DNA from: DATFFO01 sp963744905
GTDB taxonomy: Bacteria > Actinomycetota > Acidimicrobiia > Spongiisociales > ZC4RG35
NCBI GenBank assembly: GCA_963744905.1
Contig: CAVUUV010000005.1
Span: 124,001 to 188,000 of the forward strand
Direction of reading: 5' to 3'
Length of the DNA: 64,000 nt
A model generated the notes under the pieces. It saw only the letters and a list, made by a program, of their open reading frames with translations. It was not told the DNA's origin and did not search any database. Of the stretch, positions 33,878 through 44,923 are shown piece after piece; position 1 is the stretch's first letter; each line of letters starts with the position of its first letter. The translations under genes and the position numbers were made by a program.

Positions 33878-35023
33878 ATGCTTCCCCTGGTCGTCCTTGG
33901 AGCGACGGGCTCGATCGGACGCCAGACCCTGGAGGTGGCCCACAACCTCGACTGCGAGGTAGCAGGGCTGGCGGCCGGGCACCCCTCTCCCGCCCTGGCC
34001 GAAATCGCCTCGCGGCATCCCGGTGCGACCGTGGCGGTGGCGAAGGGGTCCCCCGACGAGGTGCGGCGACTTTCCGAGAGCCTCGCTACCCGGGTCCTGG
34101 TCGGTAGGGAGGCGGTGGCGGAGCTGGCCTCGGCCACCGGGAGGATCGTGGTCAACGGAATCGTGGGAATGGCCGGCCTGGAAGCGACACTGGCCGGGCT
34201 GGAGGCAGGAAACAGGGTGGCCCTGGCCAACAAGGAGAGCATGGTCGTGGCCGGCACCCTCGTCACCCGGGCCGCCGCCCGAGGTGGAGGCGAGTTGATC
34301 CCGGTCGACTCGGAGCATTCGGCCCTGTTCCAGTGCCTGCGGGGCGAGACGGTCGACGATGTCCGGCGAGTGATCCTCACCGCCTCCGGAGGCCCTTTTC
34401 GGGGATGGGATCGCTCGCGGATGTCGGAGGTGACTCCCTCCCAGGCCCTGGCTCATCCCACCTGGGACATGGGGGGCCGGATCACGATCGACTCGGCCAC
34501 TCTGGTCAACAAGGGCCTGGAGGTGATCGAAGCCCACCACTTGTTCGGACTGGGATTCGACCGGATCGACGTGGTGGTCCATCCCCGCTCCATCGTCCAC
34601 TCGGCGGTGGAGTTCGTCGACGGGTCACTCAAGGCACATCTGGGCCATCCCGACATGCGCATCCCGATCCAGTACGCCCTCACCTACCCCCGCCGGGCCC
34701 AGGGCTTCGGGCCGGCCTTCGACCTCGCCGGCGTGGGTCTGATCTTCGAAGAGGCAGACCGGGACAGCTTCCCTGCTCTCGACCTGGCTTACGAGGTGGG
34801 AAGACGGGGTGGCTCGGGGCCCGCCACCTTCAACGCCGCCGACGAGGTGGCGGTGGCGGCATTCCTGGAGAACCGTCTGCCCTTCCTGGGGATCGTCGAC
34901 GTCCTCGCCAAGACGGTGGAGCGACTGCCACCTACCCCGGTCGAGTCCTTGGCCGAAGTCCAGGCGGCGGACAGGGCGGCTCGAGAGTCCGCCTCCGATC
35001 TGGTCGATCGTTACTCCCGCTAG
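33878..35023 (+). CDS. dxr: 1-deoxy-D-xylulose 5-phosphate reductoisomerase
   Basis: MEP-pathway enzyme. NADPH site VVLGATGSIGRQTLE, then ALANKESMVVAG and the metal-binding PVDSEHSALFQCLRG (SEH), followed by the catalytic ASGGPFRGW and HPTWDMGGRITIDSATLVNK. 381 residues. Starts 6 bases after cdsA. Confidence 0.97.
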   Translation: MLPLVVLGATGSIGRQTLEVAHNLDCEVAGLAAGHPSPALAEIASRHPGATVAVAKGSPDEVRRLSESLATRVLVGREAVAELASATGRIVVNGIVGMAGLEATLAGLEAGNRVALANKESMVVAGTLVTRAAARGGGELIPVDSEHSALFQCLRGETVDDVRRVILTASGGPFRGWDRSRMSEVTPSQALAHPTWDMGGRITIDSATLVNKGLEVIEAHHLFGLGFDRIDVVVHPRSIVHSAVEFVDGSLKAHLGHPDMRIPIQYALTYPRRAQGFGPAFDLAGVGLIFEEADRDSFPALDLAYEVGRRGGSGPATFNAADEVAVAAFLENRLPFLGIVDVLAKTVERLPPTPVESLAEVQAADRAARESASDLVDRYSR

Positions 35024-35050
35024 TCCGGGCCCACCGGCTACCTTGATCTC

Positions 35051-36163
35051 ATGATCGGCGCTCTCATCGGGATCTTCGCCATCGTCATCTTCGTCACCGC
35101 CCATGAGGCCGGTCACTTCATCGCCGCCAAGGCGACGGGCATGAAGGCGACCGAATTCTTCTTTGGTTTCGGGCCCCGTCTGTGGTCGTTCCGCAAGGGG
35201 GAGACCGAGTACGGGGTCAAAGCCATCCCCGCCGGCGGGTACGTGAAGATCGTGGGGATGAACCCGTTCGAGGAGGTGGCGCCCGAGGACGTGGGTCGCA
35301 CGTACCGAGAGAAGCCTTTCTGGAAGAAGTCGATCGTGGTTCTGGCCGGGGTGGGAATGAACTTCCTGATCGCCTTCGTCATGTTCTGGATTCTGATCAT
35401 GGCCATGGGGATGGCCGAGCCCGTGCCCGTGGTGCGCTCGGTCGTGGCCCAGTCCAACGGCGCTCCCACCGCCGCGGCCAACGCCGGCCTGCAACCGGGT
35501 GATCGGATCGTGGGAGTCGACGGCGTCGAGTACTCGGACTGGCAGGAGATATCCAACGCCCTCGCCTCCAAGCCCGGTGAGGACGTCGTCTTGACCATTC
35601 AACGCAACGGTCAGCAGATCGAGGTCCCGGTCACCCTGGGCCGGAGGACGGACCCGGACACGGGGGAGACCACCGGCTTCCTGGGGGTGGAGGCCTCTTT
35701 CACAGAGCGGCCCACCGGTTTGTTCGAGGGGGTGGGCCTGGCCGGTCGCGAGGTGGCCACCAACGTCGGCCTCACCTTTCGGGTCATGGGTGACCTGATC
35801 AAGCCTTCGTCGCTGGCCCGACTGGCCGGAGTATTCATCGGCAGGACCGACGTTCCCAACGAGATCCGACCCGTCGGGCCCATCGGGCTCGCCCAGATCG
35901 GCAGCCAGGTGGAGACCATCGGCATACCCACCTACGTCGCCTTCCTGGCCTCGGTCAACGTCATTCTCGCCACGTTCAACGTGCTGCCGCTGCTGCCCCT
36001 GGACGGTGGGCACTTCGCGGTGGCGCTGTGGCAGAAGGTGACCGGCCGGGAACCGGACGTGCGCAAGCTGGCTCCCATCGCGGTGGCGGTGATCGTGCTG
36101 TTCGCTTTCCTGGGGCTGGCCGCCATGATTCTCGACATAGTCAACCCGATTCGGGTCGGCTGA
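35051..36163 (+). CDS. rseP: RIP-family intramembrane metalloprotease (RseP/Rip1 type)
   Basis: Site-2 protease: zinc motif HEAGH in the first membrane helix (about 18-22), PDZ domain in the middle (GLQPGDRIVGVDGVEYSDWQ), second metal motif NVLPLLPLDGGHFAV near the C-terminus. 370 residues. Cleaves transmembrane anti-sigma factors or other membrane proteins. Same operon position (dxr-rseP-ispG) as in most Actinobacteria. Confidence 0.95.
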   Translation: MIGALIGIFAIVIFVTAHEAGHFIAAKATGMKATEFFFGFGPRLWSFRKGETEYGVKAIPAGGYVKIVGMNPFEEVAPEDVGRTYREKPFWKKSIVVLAGVGMNFLIAFVMFWILIMAMGMAEPVPVVRSVVAQSNGAPTAAANAGLQPGDRIVGVDGVEYSDWQEISNALASKPGEDVVLTIQRNGQQIEVPVTLGRRTDPDTGETTGFLGVEASFTERPTGLFEGVGLAGREVATNVGLTFRVMGDLIKPSSLARLAGVFIGRTDVPNEIRPVGPIGLAQIGSQVETIGIPTYVAFLASVNVILATFNVLPLLPLDGGHFAVALWQKVTGREPDVRKLAPIAVAVIVLFAFLGLAAMILDIVNPIRVG

Positions 36164-36210
36164 GCGGCTCCGGGTCGCTCTCCCCTGATTGGCGCTGAGC
36201 CGCCGATACC

Positions 36211-37428
36211 ATGACCACAGTGATCCCACGTAAACAGACCCGTCAGATTCAGGTGGGCGATGTGGCCATCGGGGGCGGGGCCGATATCCCGGTCCAGTCG
36301 ATGACCACGACCAAGACGGCAGACGTCGAGTCGACCCTCTCCCAGGTGTACGCGCTACGAGGAGCGGGAGCGGACATCGTCCGCATCACCTGCAACGACG
36401 TGGACGCCGCCCAGGGCCTGGCCGAGATCACGCCCCGCTCCCCGGTACCGATCATCGCCGATATTCATTTCCAGTACAAGCTGGCCCTGGCCGCAATGGA
36501 GGCGGGAGTGCAGGGCCTGCGGCTCAATCCGGGCAACATCCGCAAGCCCGAGCAGATCAAGACGGTGGCCCGGGAGGCGAAAGACCGCGGTATTCCCATC
36601 CGGGTGGGCGTCAACGCCGGGTCCCTGGACAAGGACCTGCTCGAAAAGCACGGCTCGGCCACCCCCCGGGCGCTGGTCGAATCGGCCCTGAAGGAGATCG
36701 CCTATCTCGAAGATGTGCACTTCACCGACATCAAGATCTCCGTGAAGCATTCCCACGTTCCCTCGATGGTCGAGTCCTACCGGCTCCTGTCGGAGAAGGT
36801 CGACTACCCCCTCCACCTCGGGGTGACCGAGGCCGGGCCGCCCCCAGGTGGCCTGATCAAGTCGGTGGCCGGGATCAGCACCTTGCTCATGGAGGGAATC
36901 GGCGACACGATCCGGTTCTCTTTGACCGCCGACCCCACCGAGGAGGCCAAGGCCGGTCGCCAACTGCTCGAGTACTTGGGGTTGAGAACCCGGGCCGGGC
37001 TCGATCTCATCGCCTGCCCATCCTGCGGACGGGCCGAGGTGGACGTGATCCAGGTGGCCACGGCCGCCCAGGCCGCCCTGGAGGCCGAGAACCTGCCCAT
37101 CCAGGTGGCGGTCATGGGATGTGTCGTCAACGGGCCCGGGGAAGCCCGGGAGGCCGACATCGGCATCGCCGCCGGGCGAGGCCGGGGCCATCTGTTCATC
37201 AAGGGCCAGGTGGTGCGCGTGGTACCCGAAGAGCAGATGGTCGAGGCTCTGCTGGACGAAGCCCGGCGTCTGGTCGACGAGGGGCTCGAGGCCCGTCTTG
37301 CCGCCGCCGAGGCCAATGCCGAGGAACTGGCCCGCCAAACCCGGACCCAGCTGGTCGAGATCCAGGGCGACGCCAACCGCTCCGCCGAGCGTCGGGCCCG
37401 GGTGGCCGAGGTGGCCAAGGGCAACTGA
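36211..37428 (+). CDS. ispG: (E)-4-hydroxy-3-methylbut-2-enyl-diphosphate synthase
   Basis: Iron-sulfur MEP-pathway enzyme. TIM-barrel N-terminus (VGGVDI-like start, PVQSMTTTKTADVESTLSQV), then the 4Fe-4S site in IACPSCGRAEVD and MGCVVNGPGEAREADIG. 405 residues, the short bacterial form. Directly after rseP, giving dxr and ispG a shared operon; only dxr and ispG of the pathway are in view. Confidence 0.96.
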   Translation: MTTVIPRKQTRQIQVGDVAIGGGADIPVQSMTTTKTADVESTLSQVYALRGAGADIVRITCNDVDAAQGLAEITPRSPVPIIADIHFQYKLALAAMEAGVQGLRLNPGNIRKPEQIKTVAREAKDRGIPIRVGVNAGSLDKDLLEKHGSATPRALVESALKEIAYLEDVHFTDIKISVKHSHVPSMVESYRLLSEKVDYPLHLGVTEAGPPPGGLIKSVAGISTLLMEGIGDTIRFSLTADPTEEAKAGRQLLEYLGLRTRAGLDLIACPSCGRAEVDVIQVATAAQAALEAENLPIQVAVMGCVVNGPGEAREADIGIAAGRGRGHLFIKGQVVRVVPEEQMVEALLDEARRLVDEGLEARLAAAEANAEELARQTRTQLVEIQGDANRSAERRARVAEVAKGN

Positions 37429-37456
37429 CCTCTGGTCCAGGGCGTACACTCCGGGG

Positions 37457-40400
37457 GTGAGGTGCCCATCGTGTGAAGCCGAAGTGATCGTGGGCGCCCG
37501 GTTTTGTCCGAACTGCGGAACACCCGTCGCCCCGGGCTGTCGGGAGTGCGGCGCCGAGGTCCCCCCCGAGGCCAGATTCTGTCCTTCTTGCGGGGCTGCC
37601 CAGACCCCGTCGACCCCGGCCACGACCGAACCCGGAGAAGAGCTCAAGGTCATCTCCGTCCTCTTCTGTGACCTGGTCGGCTTCACCGCCCACTCCGAGC
37701 GCAACGACCCCGAGGCCGTACGAGAGCGCCTCACCGTATATCACACCCGGGTCAGAGCTGACGTTGAACGTTTCGGCGGGCGGGTCGAGAAGCTGATGGG
37801 GGACGGTGTATTCGCCGTCTTCGGGGCTCCCTCCGTCCACGAGGACGACCCCGAGCGGGCCGTGCGGGCGGCGCTGAGGATCCAGGAGTCCATGAGTGAG
37901 CTGAACGAGGCCGACCCCGGCCTGGCCCTCGAGGTGCGAGTGGCCGTCACCACTGGTGAGGCGGTACTCCAGATGGCCCGCACACCGGACAGGGAGGGAA
38001 TCGTCGGCGACGTGGTGAATACCGCCTCGCGCCTTCAGCAGGTGGCTCCGGTGGGCGGGGTAGTGGTCGACGAGCGCACATTTCTGGCGCTGCGCGACGT
38101 GGTGGAGTTCGAGGCCATGGCTCCGGTCGAGGTGAAGGGGAAGAGCGCCTCGCTCTCGATCTGGAGGGCCATAGGGGCACGCAGCCGCTTCGGAGTGGCT
38201 GTGGAGGTCCCGGTCTCGGAGGTGTTCGTCGGGCGAACTCACGAGCTGGGTCTGCTGACCGACGCCATGGAGAGGGCGGAAGCACAATCGAGCCCCCAAC
38301 TGGTCACCATCGTGGGCGAGCCCGGGGTCGGAAAGAGCCGGCTGGTGCACGAGCTCTACAAATGGGTGGACGACCGCTCCGACATCGTCTGGTGGCGGCA
38401 AGGCAGATGCTTGCCCTACGGAGAAGGGATCACCTTCTGGGCCCTGGGAGAGATAGTCAAGTCCCAGGCCGGCATCCTCGAAGCTGAGCCTCCCGAAGAG
38501 GCTGCCGCAAAGCTCAAGGCGGCCGTCACCTCCCTCATCGATGATCCGGCCGAATCCGATTGGGTCAGGCTGAGGCTGGGGCCTCTGGTCGGGATCGGCG
38601 GGGGCGGGGCAGAGCGGAGCGAACTCTTCAACGCATGGCGGCGGTTCTTCGAGGCGCTGGCCTCCCGTCACCCCCTGGTGATGGTCATCGAGGACCTGCA
38701 CTGGGCCGACGAGGCGTTGCTGGAGTTCCTCGAGTACCTGCTCGACTGGACCCACGGATTGCCCCTGCTCCTCGTGTGCACCGCCCGACCTGAACTCTAT
38801 GCATCCAGGCCGGATTGGGGCGGAGGGCGCCCCGACGCGGTCAACGTCGGTCTGGGTGCGCTCAACCCCGCCGAGACGGTGGAACTGGTAGCCGAGCTCT
38901 CGCACAGGTCCGTCATGCCCGCCCGGGCCCAACAGGCGTTGCTCGAGCGCAGCGGCGGAAATCCTCTCTATGTCACCGAATACGTGAGGTTGGCGTCTGA
39001 ACGGGGCCTGTTGGATCGGCTTGGGGAGGGGGATCTCCCGCTGCCGGACACGATCCAATCGCTGTTGGCTGCCCGCTTCGATCTGATGACCGCCGACGAC
39101 AAGGCCGTGCTTCATGCTGCCTCGGTGGTGGGAAAGGTGTTCTGGACCGGTGCCGTCTCCTTCCTGCTCAACGTCGACTTCAACGAGGTCACGGCCGCTC
39201 TGGGCCGGATGACCAAGAGGGACCTGATCCGGCCGGTTCGAAGGTCGTCGATGTTCGGTCAGGACGAATTCTCCTTCGCCCATGTGCTGGCACGCGATGT
39301 GGCCTACGGCCAGATCCCGAAGCGAGAGCGGGCGGCCCTACACGAAGCCACGGCACGCTGGCTGGAGGCGCGGGCCGAGGGCCGGCTCTCCGATGTGGCC
39401 GACCAGCTGGCCCATCACTACGGAACTGCGTTCGACCTGGGGGCGACCGAAAGCCCCGAGCTGAGAGCCCGCGCCTATCGCTTCGTGATGCTGGCGGCCG
39501 AGCGCGCCGCGACTCTGGACGGCGGCCAGGCAGCCGAGTACTACCAGCGGGCCGTCCGGCTCGCATCGACGCCGACTGAGCGAGGACGGGCGCTCTTGGG
39601 AAGGGCCGAGAACTCCTTCGACGACACTCAGGCCGCCCTATCGCTCGTCGAGGAGGCTCGCAACGCCTTCATCGAGGCATCAGACCGGGAAGGTCAGATC
39701 CGGGCTCTCAATCAGCGCAGCAGTCTCGAGTGGTTCCGGGGTGAGTCCTCCAGCGCCGACAGGACCCTGGAGGAGGCGCTGAGGCTGACGGAGGACATGG
39801 AGCCCTCCGAGGCCGTAGCCGAAGTCCTCACCAGTGCTGCCTCGGCCCACCAGTTGCGCGGACGGGAAGAGCAAGCGCTGGACGTGGTGGAGCGGGCGCT
39901 TGCAGTGGCTCAGGAAGTCGGCTCCACCGAGGCCTATGCGCGCGCCCTCGTAATCCGGGGATCGGCACTCACCCAGATCGGAGACTTCACCGGCGAAGAC
40001 GACGTCGTCGAGGGGCTGCGCATCGTTCTCGACCTGAACGTCACCCAACGCGCCATGAACGCCTACAACAACCACGCCACCTTTCTCATCGCCACGGGTC
40101 AACTGGAGGAGGGACTCGGGGTGATCGACGAAGCCATCGAATACGGGACTATGAGAGGTCTGCCCAACCACGTCGATTGGTCGAATATGACCAAGTGCGA
40201 GGCTCTGTTTCCCCTGGGACGGTGGGATGAGCTGATCGATATCACCCACGAGCTGGTCCGATCAGATACCCAGAGGGGGGGAAGCCAGGTGGGGATATTC
40301 GCCCGGGAATGGCAGGCGGTGGTCCTGTTCCATCGGGGCGAAACTGCCGTTGCCCGGAGCATGTTGGCCGAGAGCCTCTCGGCGGCCCGTGAGATCGAAG

Positions 40401-40915
40401 ATCCCCAGGCGATGATGCCCAGCCTGGCCCACGCCACGGTCGCCTTCCTCGCCGCAGGGGAGGCGGAGCGAGCCGACCAGCTCGCGGAAGAGTTCGTGGG
40501 GGCCTGCCAGAGGCATCCGGTCTTCGCCGGCCTCCATCTGCCCACCGCCGCCCAGGCCCTGATCCGGCTGGGACGGGCGGCCGATCTGGAGCGACTGGCC
40601 GGCGCCGTCAAGACCGGAGGCATGCCCTTCATCGCCGCACAGGTGGACTGGATGCGGGCCCTGGCCCGGGGAGACTCGACGGAGGCTCTCGCCACCAGTT
40701 GCCGGCTGTGGGAGATCAGCGACTCGCTTCAGAACCTGTTCTGGGCCACGATGGCCAGGGCGGAGGGGGCCCGTCGAGCGCTGGAGTTGGGGGAGATCGA
40801 TGAAGCGATCCGGCTGACCGACGAGGTGAGGTCGGGGGCAGAGGCGATGGGTGCCCGTCGCTTGTTGGACGAGCTGGCCGAGATGGAAAACAACCAACGG
40901 GCCGCTCTGGGCTGA
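37457..40915 (+). CDS. Zinc-ribbon/class III nucleotidyl cyclase/AAA ATPase/TPR regulator
   Basis: Large signalling protein of about 1152 residues. It has two zinc-ribbon pairs (CPSC, CPNC, CREC, CPSC within 1-46), then a class III cyclase with metal Asp72 (LFCDLVGF) and Asp116 (KLMGDGVF) and transition-state Asn189/Arg192 (VVNTASRL). Next comes a STAND-like ATPase with Walker A VGEPGVGKSR (about 286-295) and EDLHWAD, then a long helical region of TPR-like repeats. GTG at 37457 fits the zinc ribbon; longer frames run into ispG. All catalytic residues are present, so cAMP or cGMP synthesis is likely. The input signal is unknown. It is monocistronic by spacing. Confidence 0.85.
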   Translation: MRCPSCEAEVIVGARFCPNCGTPVAPGCRECGAEVPPEARFCPSCGAAQTPSTPATTEPGEELKVISVLFCDLVGFTAHSERNDPEAVRERLTVYHTRVRADVERFGGRVEKLMGDGVFAVFGAPSVHEDDPERAVRAALRIQESMSELNEADPGLALEVRVAVTTGEAVLQMARTPDREGIVGDVVNTASRLQQVAPVGGVVVDERTFLALRDVVEFEAMAPVEVKGKSASLSIWRAIGARSRFGVAVEVPVSEVFVGRTHELGLLTDAMERAEAQSSPQLVTIVGEPGVGKSRLVHELYKWVDDRSDIVWWRQGRCLPYGEGITFWALGEIVKSQAGILEAEPPEEAAAKLKAAVTSLIDDPAESDWVRLRLGPLVGIGGGGAERSELFNAWRRFFEALASRHPLVMVIEDLHWADEALLEFLEYLLDWTHGLPLLLVCTARPELYASRPDWGGGRPDAVNVGLGALNPAETVELVAELSHRSVMPARAQQALLERSGGNPLYVTEYVRLASERGLLDRLGEGDLPLPDTIQSLLAARFDLMTADDKAVLHAASVVGKVFWTGAVSFLLNVDFNEVTAALGRMTKRDLIRPVRRSSMFGQDEFSFAHVLARDVAYGQIPKRERAALHEATARWLEARAEGRLSDVADQLAHHYGTAFDLGATESPELRARAYRFVMLAAERAATLDGGQAAEYYQRAVRLASTPTERGRALLGRAENSFDDTQAALSLVEEARNAFIEASDREGQIRALNQRSSLEWFRGESSSADRTLEEALRLTEDMEPSEAVAEVLTSAASAHQLRGREEQALDVVERALAVAQEVGSTEAYARALVIRGSALTQIGDFTGEDDVVEGLRIVLDLNVTQRAMNAYNNHATFLIATGQLEEGLGVIDEAIEYGTMRGLPNHVDWSNMTKCEALFPLGRWDELIDITHELVRSDTQRGGSQVGIFAREWQAVVLFHRGETAVARSMLAESLSAAREIEDPQAMMPSLAHATVAFLAAGEAERADQLAEEFVGACQRHPVFAGLHLPTAAQALIRLGRAADLERLAGAVKTGGMPFIAAQVDWMRALARGDSTEALATSCRLWEISDSLQNLFWATMARAEGARRALELGEIDEAIRLTDEVRSGAEAMGARRLLDELAEMENNQRAALG

Positions 40916-40961
40916 AAAAGGGCTCGGGAGTCTCCCGGCCGTTCAGTTACTCTGGCGCCCC

Positions 40962-42674
<1,713 letters not shown>

Positions 42675-42686
42675 GGCTTGCCCGAC

Positions 42687-42720
42687 GACGGTCCGGCGCT
42701 GGACCGTCCGCTGTTTCTTT
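42687..42720 (+). terminator. proS rho-independent terminator
   Basis: Eight-base stem GACGGTCC / GGACCGTC (42687-42694, 42701-42708) with loop GGCGCT, followed by CGCTGTTTCTTT (T-rich). Confidence 0.7.
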
Positions 42721-42827
42721 GGACGTAGACGAACGCCTCATTCCTTCTTTGGACGACCACTAACGCTATGCGTTCCCCGGCGTCGAAAGAACGGTGGGAG
42801 CGTTCCCCAGCGTCCAAAGAACGGTGG
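42715..42827. repeat. Four-copy inverted/direct 22-bp element
   Basis: Consensus TTCTTTGGACG-N5-GAACGC. Forward copies start at 42715 and 42745 (the second has TAACGC at its end); reverse-strand copies cover about 42770-42791 and 42800-42821. Same-strand copies are exactly 30 bases apart. The array lies in the convergent gap between proS and fdhD; its first copy overlaps the terminator T-tract. May be a mobile REP-like unit, a structured 3' UTR or a protein-binding array. No coding function. Confidence 0.8.
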
Positions 42828-42831
42828 CGTT

Positions 42832-43632
42832 TCAGGTGGTGAGGGTGGTATCGGGGAAGCGATGCTGGCCGGTGTAGACCACGAAACGGTCGTCGCGAAC
42901 GAAGCCGATCAGGGTCATGCCCATCTCCTCGGCCAGCTCGGCGGCCAGTGAGGAGGCGGCCGACACTCCCGCCACCACCGGGATACCGGCCACCGCTGCC
43001 TTCTGGGCGATCTCGAACGAGATACGGCCGGAAACCGCCAGGACCACTTCGCCCAGTGGCCAGCGGGTGGCGGTCACCCGTCCGATCGCCTTGTCGACCG
43101 CGTTGTGGCGCCCCACGTCCTCGGCCGCGGCCAGCACGGCCCCATCTGGCTCACAGACGGCGGCGGCGTGGAGTCCCCCGGTGAGACCGAAGCCGGGCTG
43201 GGCCGCGGCCAGCGACTCGATCCAGGCCCCCGGCAGCCCGGGGTCCAGCGTGGGGCCGGAAGGTGGACGCCGGGCGGCGATGCGGACGGCGTCGATGGAG
43301 GCCTTCCCGCACACACCACAGGACGAGGATACGAAGGTCGAGCGCTGGAAACGCGACGGATCCACCTCGACCCCCCCGGCCAACACCAGCTCGTATCGAT
43401 CCCCCTCGTCGACCTGTTCCACGTCGACGATCTCGCCCGGCCCCAGCACGATCCCCTCCGTCAGGGCGAATCCGCGGGCCAGATCGACATCGGCCCCCGG
43501 GGTCCTCATCAGGACGGCGAGTGGAACACCTCCCAGGCGCAGCTCGATTGGGGCTTCCTCGGCGAGGAGGTCGTCTCGTCGGTCGCCGGAGCCGCCCACG
43601 ACCGTGATGACCGTCCTCTTGACCGATGTCAT
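42832..43632 (-). CDS. fdhD: Formate dehydrogenase accessory sulfurtransferase FdhD
   Basis: Transfers sulfur to the molybdenum/tungsten bis-MGD cofactor of formate dehydrogenase. The reactive cysteines are in SSSCGVCGKASIDA, and the binding motifs VGRHNAVDKAIG and LAVSGRISFEIAQKA are present. ATG at 43632 (MTSVKRTVITVVGG) chosen since the longer reading is not conserved. No formate dehydrogenase genes are in the window. Confidence 0.95.
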   Translation of the reverse strand: MTSVKRTVITVVGGSGDRRDDLLAEEAPIELRLGGVPLAVLMRTPGADVDLARGFALTEGIVLGPGEIVDVEQVDEGDRYELVLAGGVEVDPSRFQRSTFVSSSCGVCGKASIDAVRIAARRPPSGPTLDPGLPGAWIESLAAAQPGFGLTGGLHAAAVCEPDGAVLAAAEDVGRHNAVDKAIGRVTATRWPLGEVVLAVSGRISFEIAQKAAVAGIPVVAGVSAASSLAAELAEEMGMTLIGFVRDDRFVVYTGQHRFPDTTLTT

Positions 43633-43689
43633 GGCGCTCAGCGTATAGGGGTTGTGGAAGCGGGGGACCGACGTGGCACCATTGGCGGC

Positions 43690-44767
43690 ATGCGTGTGCA
43701 CAATTTCGGTGCGGGCCCCTGCGCTCTCCCGCTCCCGGTTCTGGAAGAAGTCCGTGACGAGTTCCCCGAGTACGACGCGGCCGGCATGACCGTGGTGGAG
43801 ATGAGTCATCGCAGCAGCGACTATCAGGCGATCCACGACCGGACGAAGGCCCTGGTCCGCAGCTTCTCCGGTGCTCCGGACGACTTCGAGATTCTCTTCA
43901 TCCAGGGCGGTGCCACCCTTCAGTTCTCGATGGTGCCGCTCAATTTCCTCGGCGAGGGGGACTCTGCCGCCTACGTGATGTCCGGGGCATGGGGACGCAA
44001 GGCGCTGGCCGATGCCGAGCGACTAGGCGGGTACAGCGCCTGGAGCGGGGAGCCGAGCGGGTTCACCACCATGCCCGGTCCGGGAGAGGTGCAGGTTCGC
44101 CCCGGGACCCGCTATCTCCACGTGACGTCCAACGAGACCATCGACGGAATACGGCTCATCGAGCCTGCCCGGGGTGGACGTCCCCCTGGTGATGGACATG
44201 TCTTCGGATTACCTGGCGCGGCCGGTGGAATGGGAACGCTACGACCTCGTCTACGGGGGCGTGCAAAAGAACCTGGCGCCGGCCGGGATGGCTCTGGTTT
44301 TCGTGCGTCGCTCGGCCGTCGAGGAGCGGACCGACCTCGGGACCTATCTGCGATACAGCACCCACGTGAAGGGCGATTCCCTGGCCAACACGCCGCCCAT
44401 GTTCCAGGTATACGTGATGGGCAAGGTCCTCGATCACCTTCAGGATCGCGGTGGCCTGGGCGGCCTGGAGGAGAGGACGGCGGCCAAAGCCGCCCTCGTC
44501 TACGACGCCATCGAACAGTCGAGCGGCTTCTACAGGTCTCCGGTGGATCCCCGCTATCGCTCCCACACCAACGTCGTCTGGAGGCTGCCCGACGAGGAAC
44601 TGGAGAAGCTGTTCGTGGCCGAGGCGAATCAGGCTGGGATGATCGGGCTCAAGGGTCACCGCAGTGTGGGCGGCATCCGTGCCTCGCTGTACGCCGCCAC
44701 CGAGATCCCATCGGTCGAGGCGCTGGTCGAGTTCATGGCCGACTTCTCCGCCCGCCACCGGCCCTGA
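43690..44767 (+). pseudogene. serC: Phosphoserine aminotransferase, frameshifted
   Basis: PLP enzyme of serine synthesis, SerC group: start MRVHNFGAGPCALPLPVLEE, substrate loop SHRSSDYQAIHD, and YVMSGAWGRKALADAE. After TRYLHVTSNETIDGIRLIEP the frame is lost. The rest (VPLVMDMSSDYLARPVEW, the PLP-Lys segment YGGVQKNLAPAG and the C-terminus) continues one frame over to 44767. Removing one G from GGGG at 44171-44174 reads through as EPARVDVPLV. As serC is usually needed for serine prototrophy, a sequencing error is the simpler explanation. Confidence 0.85.
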
Positions 44768-44793
44768 CCGCCCTGCCCGGCCCCGGAGCCGGC

Positions 44794-44823
44794 TTCGGTG
44801 TGACTGGCCTGCCTCGGTATAGT
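44794..44823 (+). promoter_or_regulatory. Putative rimP operon promoter
   Basis: TTCGGT (44794-44799), 18 bases, TATAGT (44818-44823). The -10 is good, the -35 weak. It places the start so that the leader contains the GGTGGGC hairpin. Confidence 0.45.
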
Positions 44824-44856
44824 GGGCACCTGCCAACTGAGATCGCTTTTCTGCAC

Positions 44857-44885
44857 AGGTGGGCGTTGCCCACCTCTTTGTTGTG
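44857..44885 (+). promoter_or_regulatory. rimP leader attenuator-like hairpin
   Basis: Perfect 8-base stem AGGTGGGC / GCCCACCT (44857-44864, 44868-44875) with a GTT loop, followed by CTTTGTTGT. It sits about 40 bases before rimP and downstream of its probable promoter, as expected for a transcription attenuator; nusA lies in this operon, so NusA feedback at the hairpin is an attractive inference. Confidence 0.6.
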
Positions 44886-44923
44886 GAGAGGCAGTTTGAA
44901 TAGACAGCTGAACAACCGAAACG

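Noticed and set aside
34625..39283. Long antisense ORFs over dxr, rseP, ispG and the cyclase gene
   Set aside because: No family resemblance, biased composition, covered by real genes on the other strand.
42715..42827. Possible CRISPR-like array with 30-base period
   Set aside because: Only about 22 bases are conserved, the orientation flips halfway and there are only two copies per strand.
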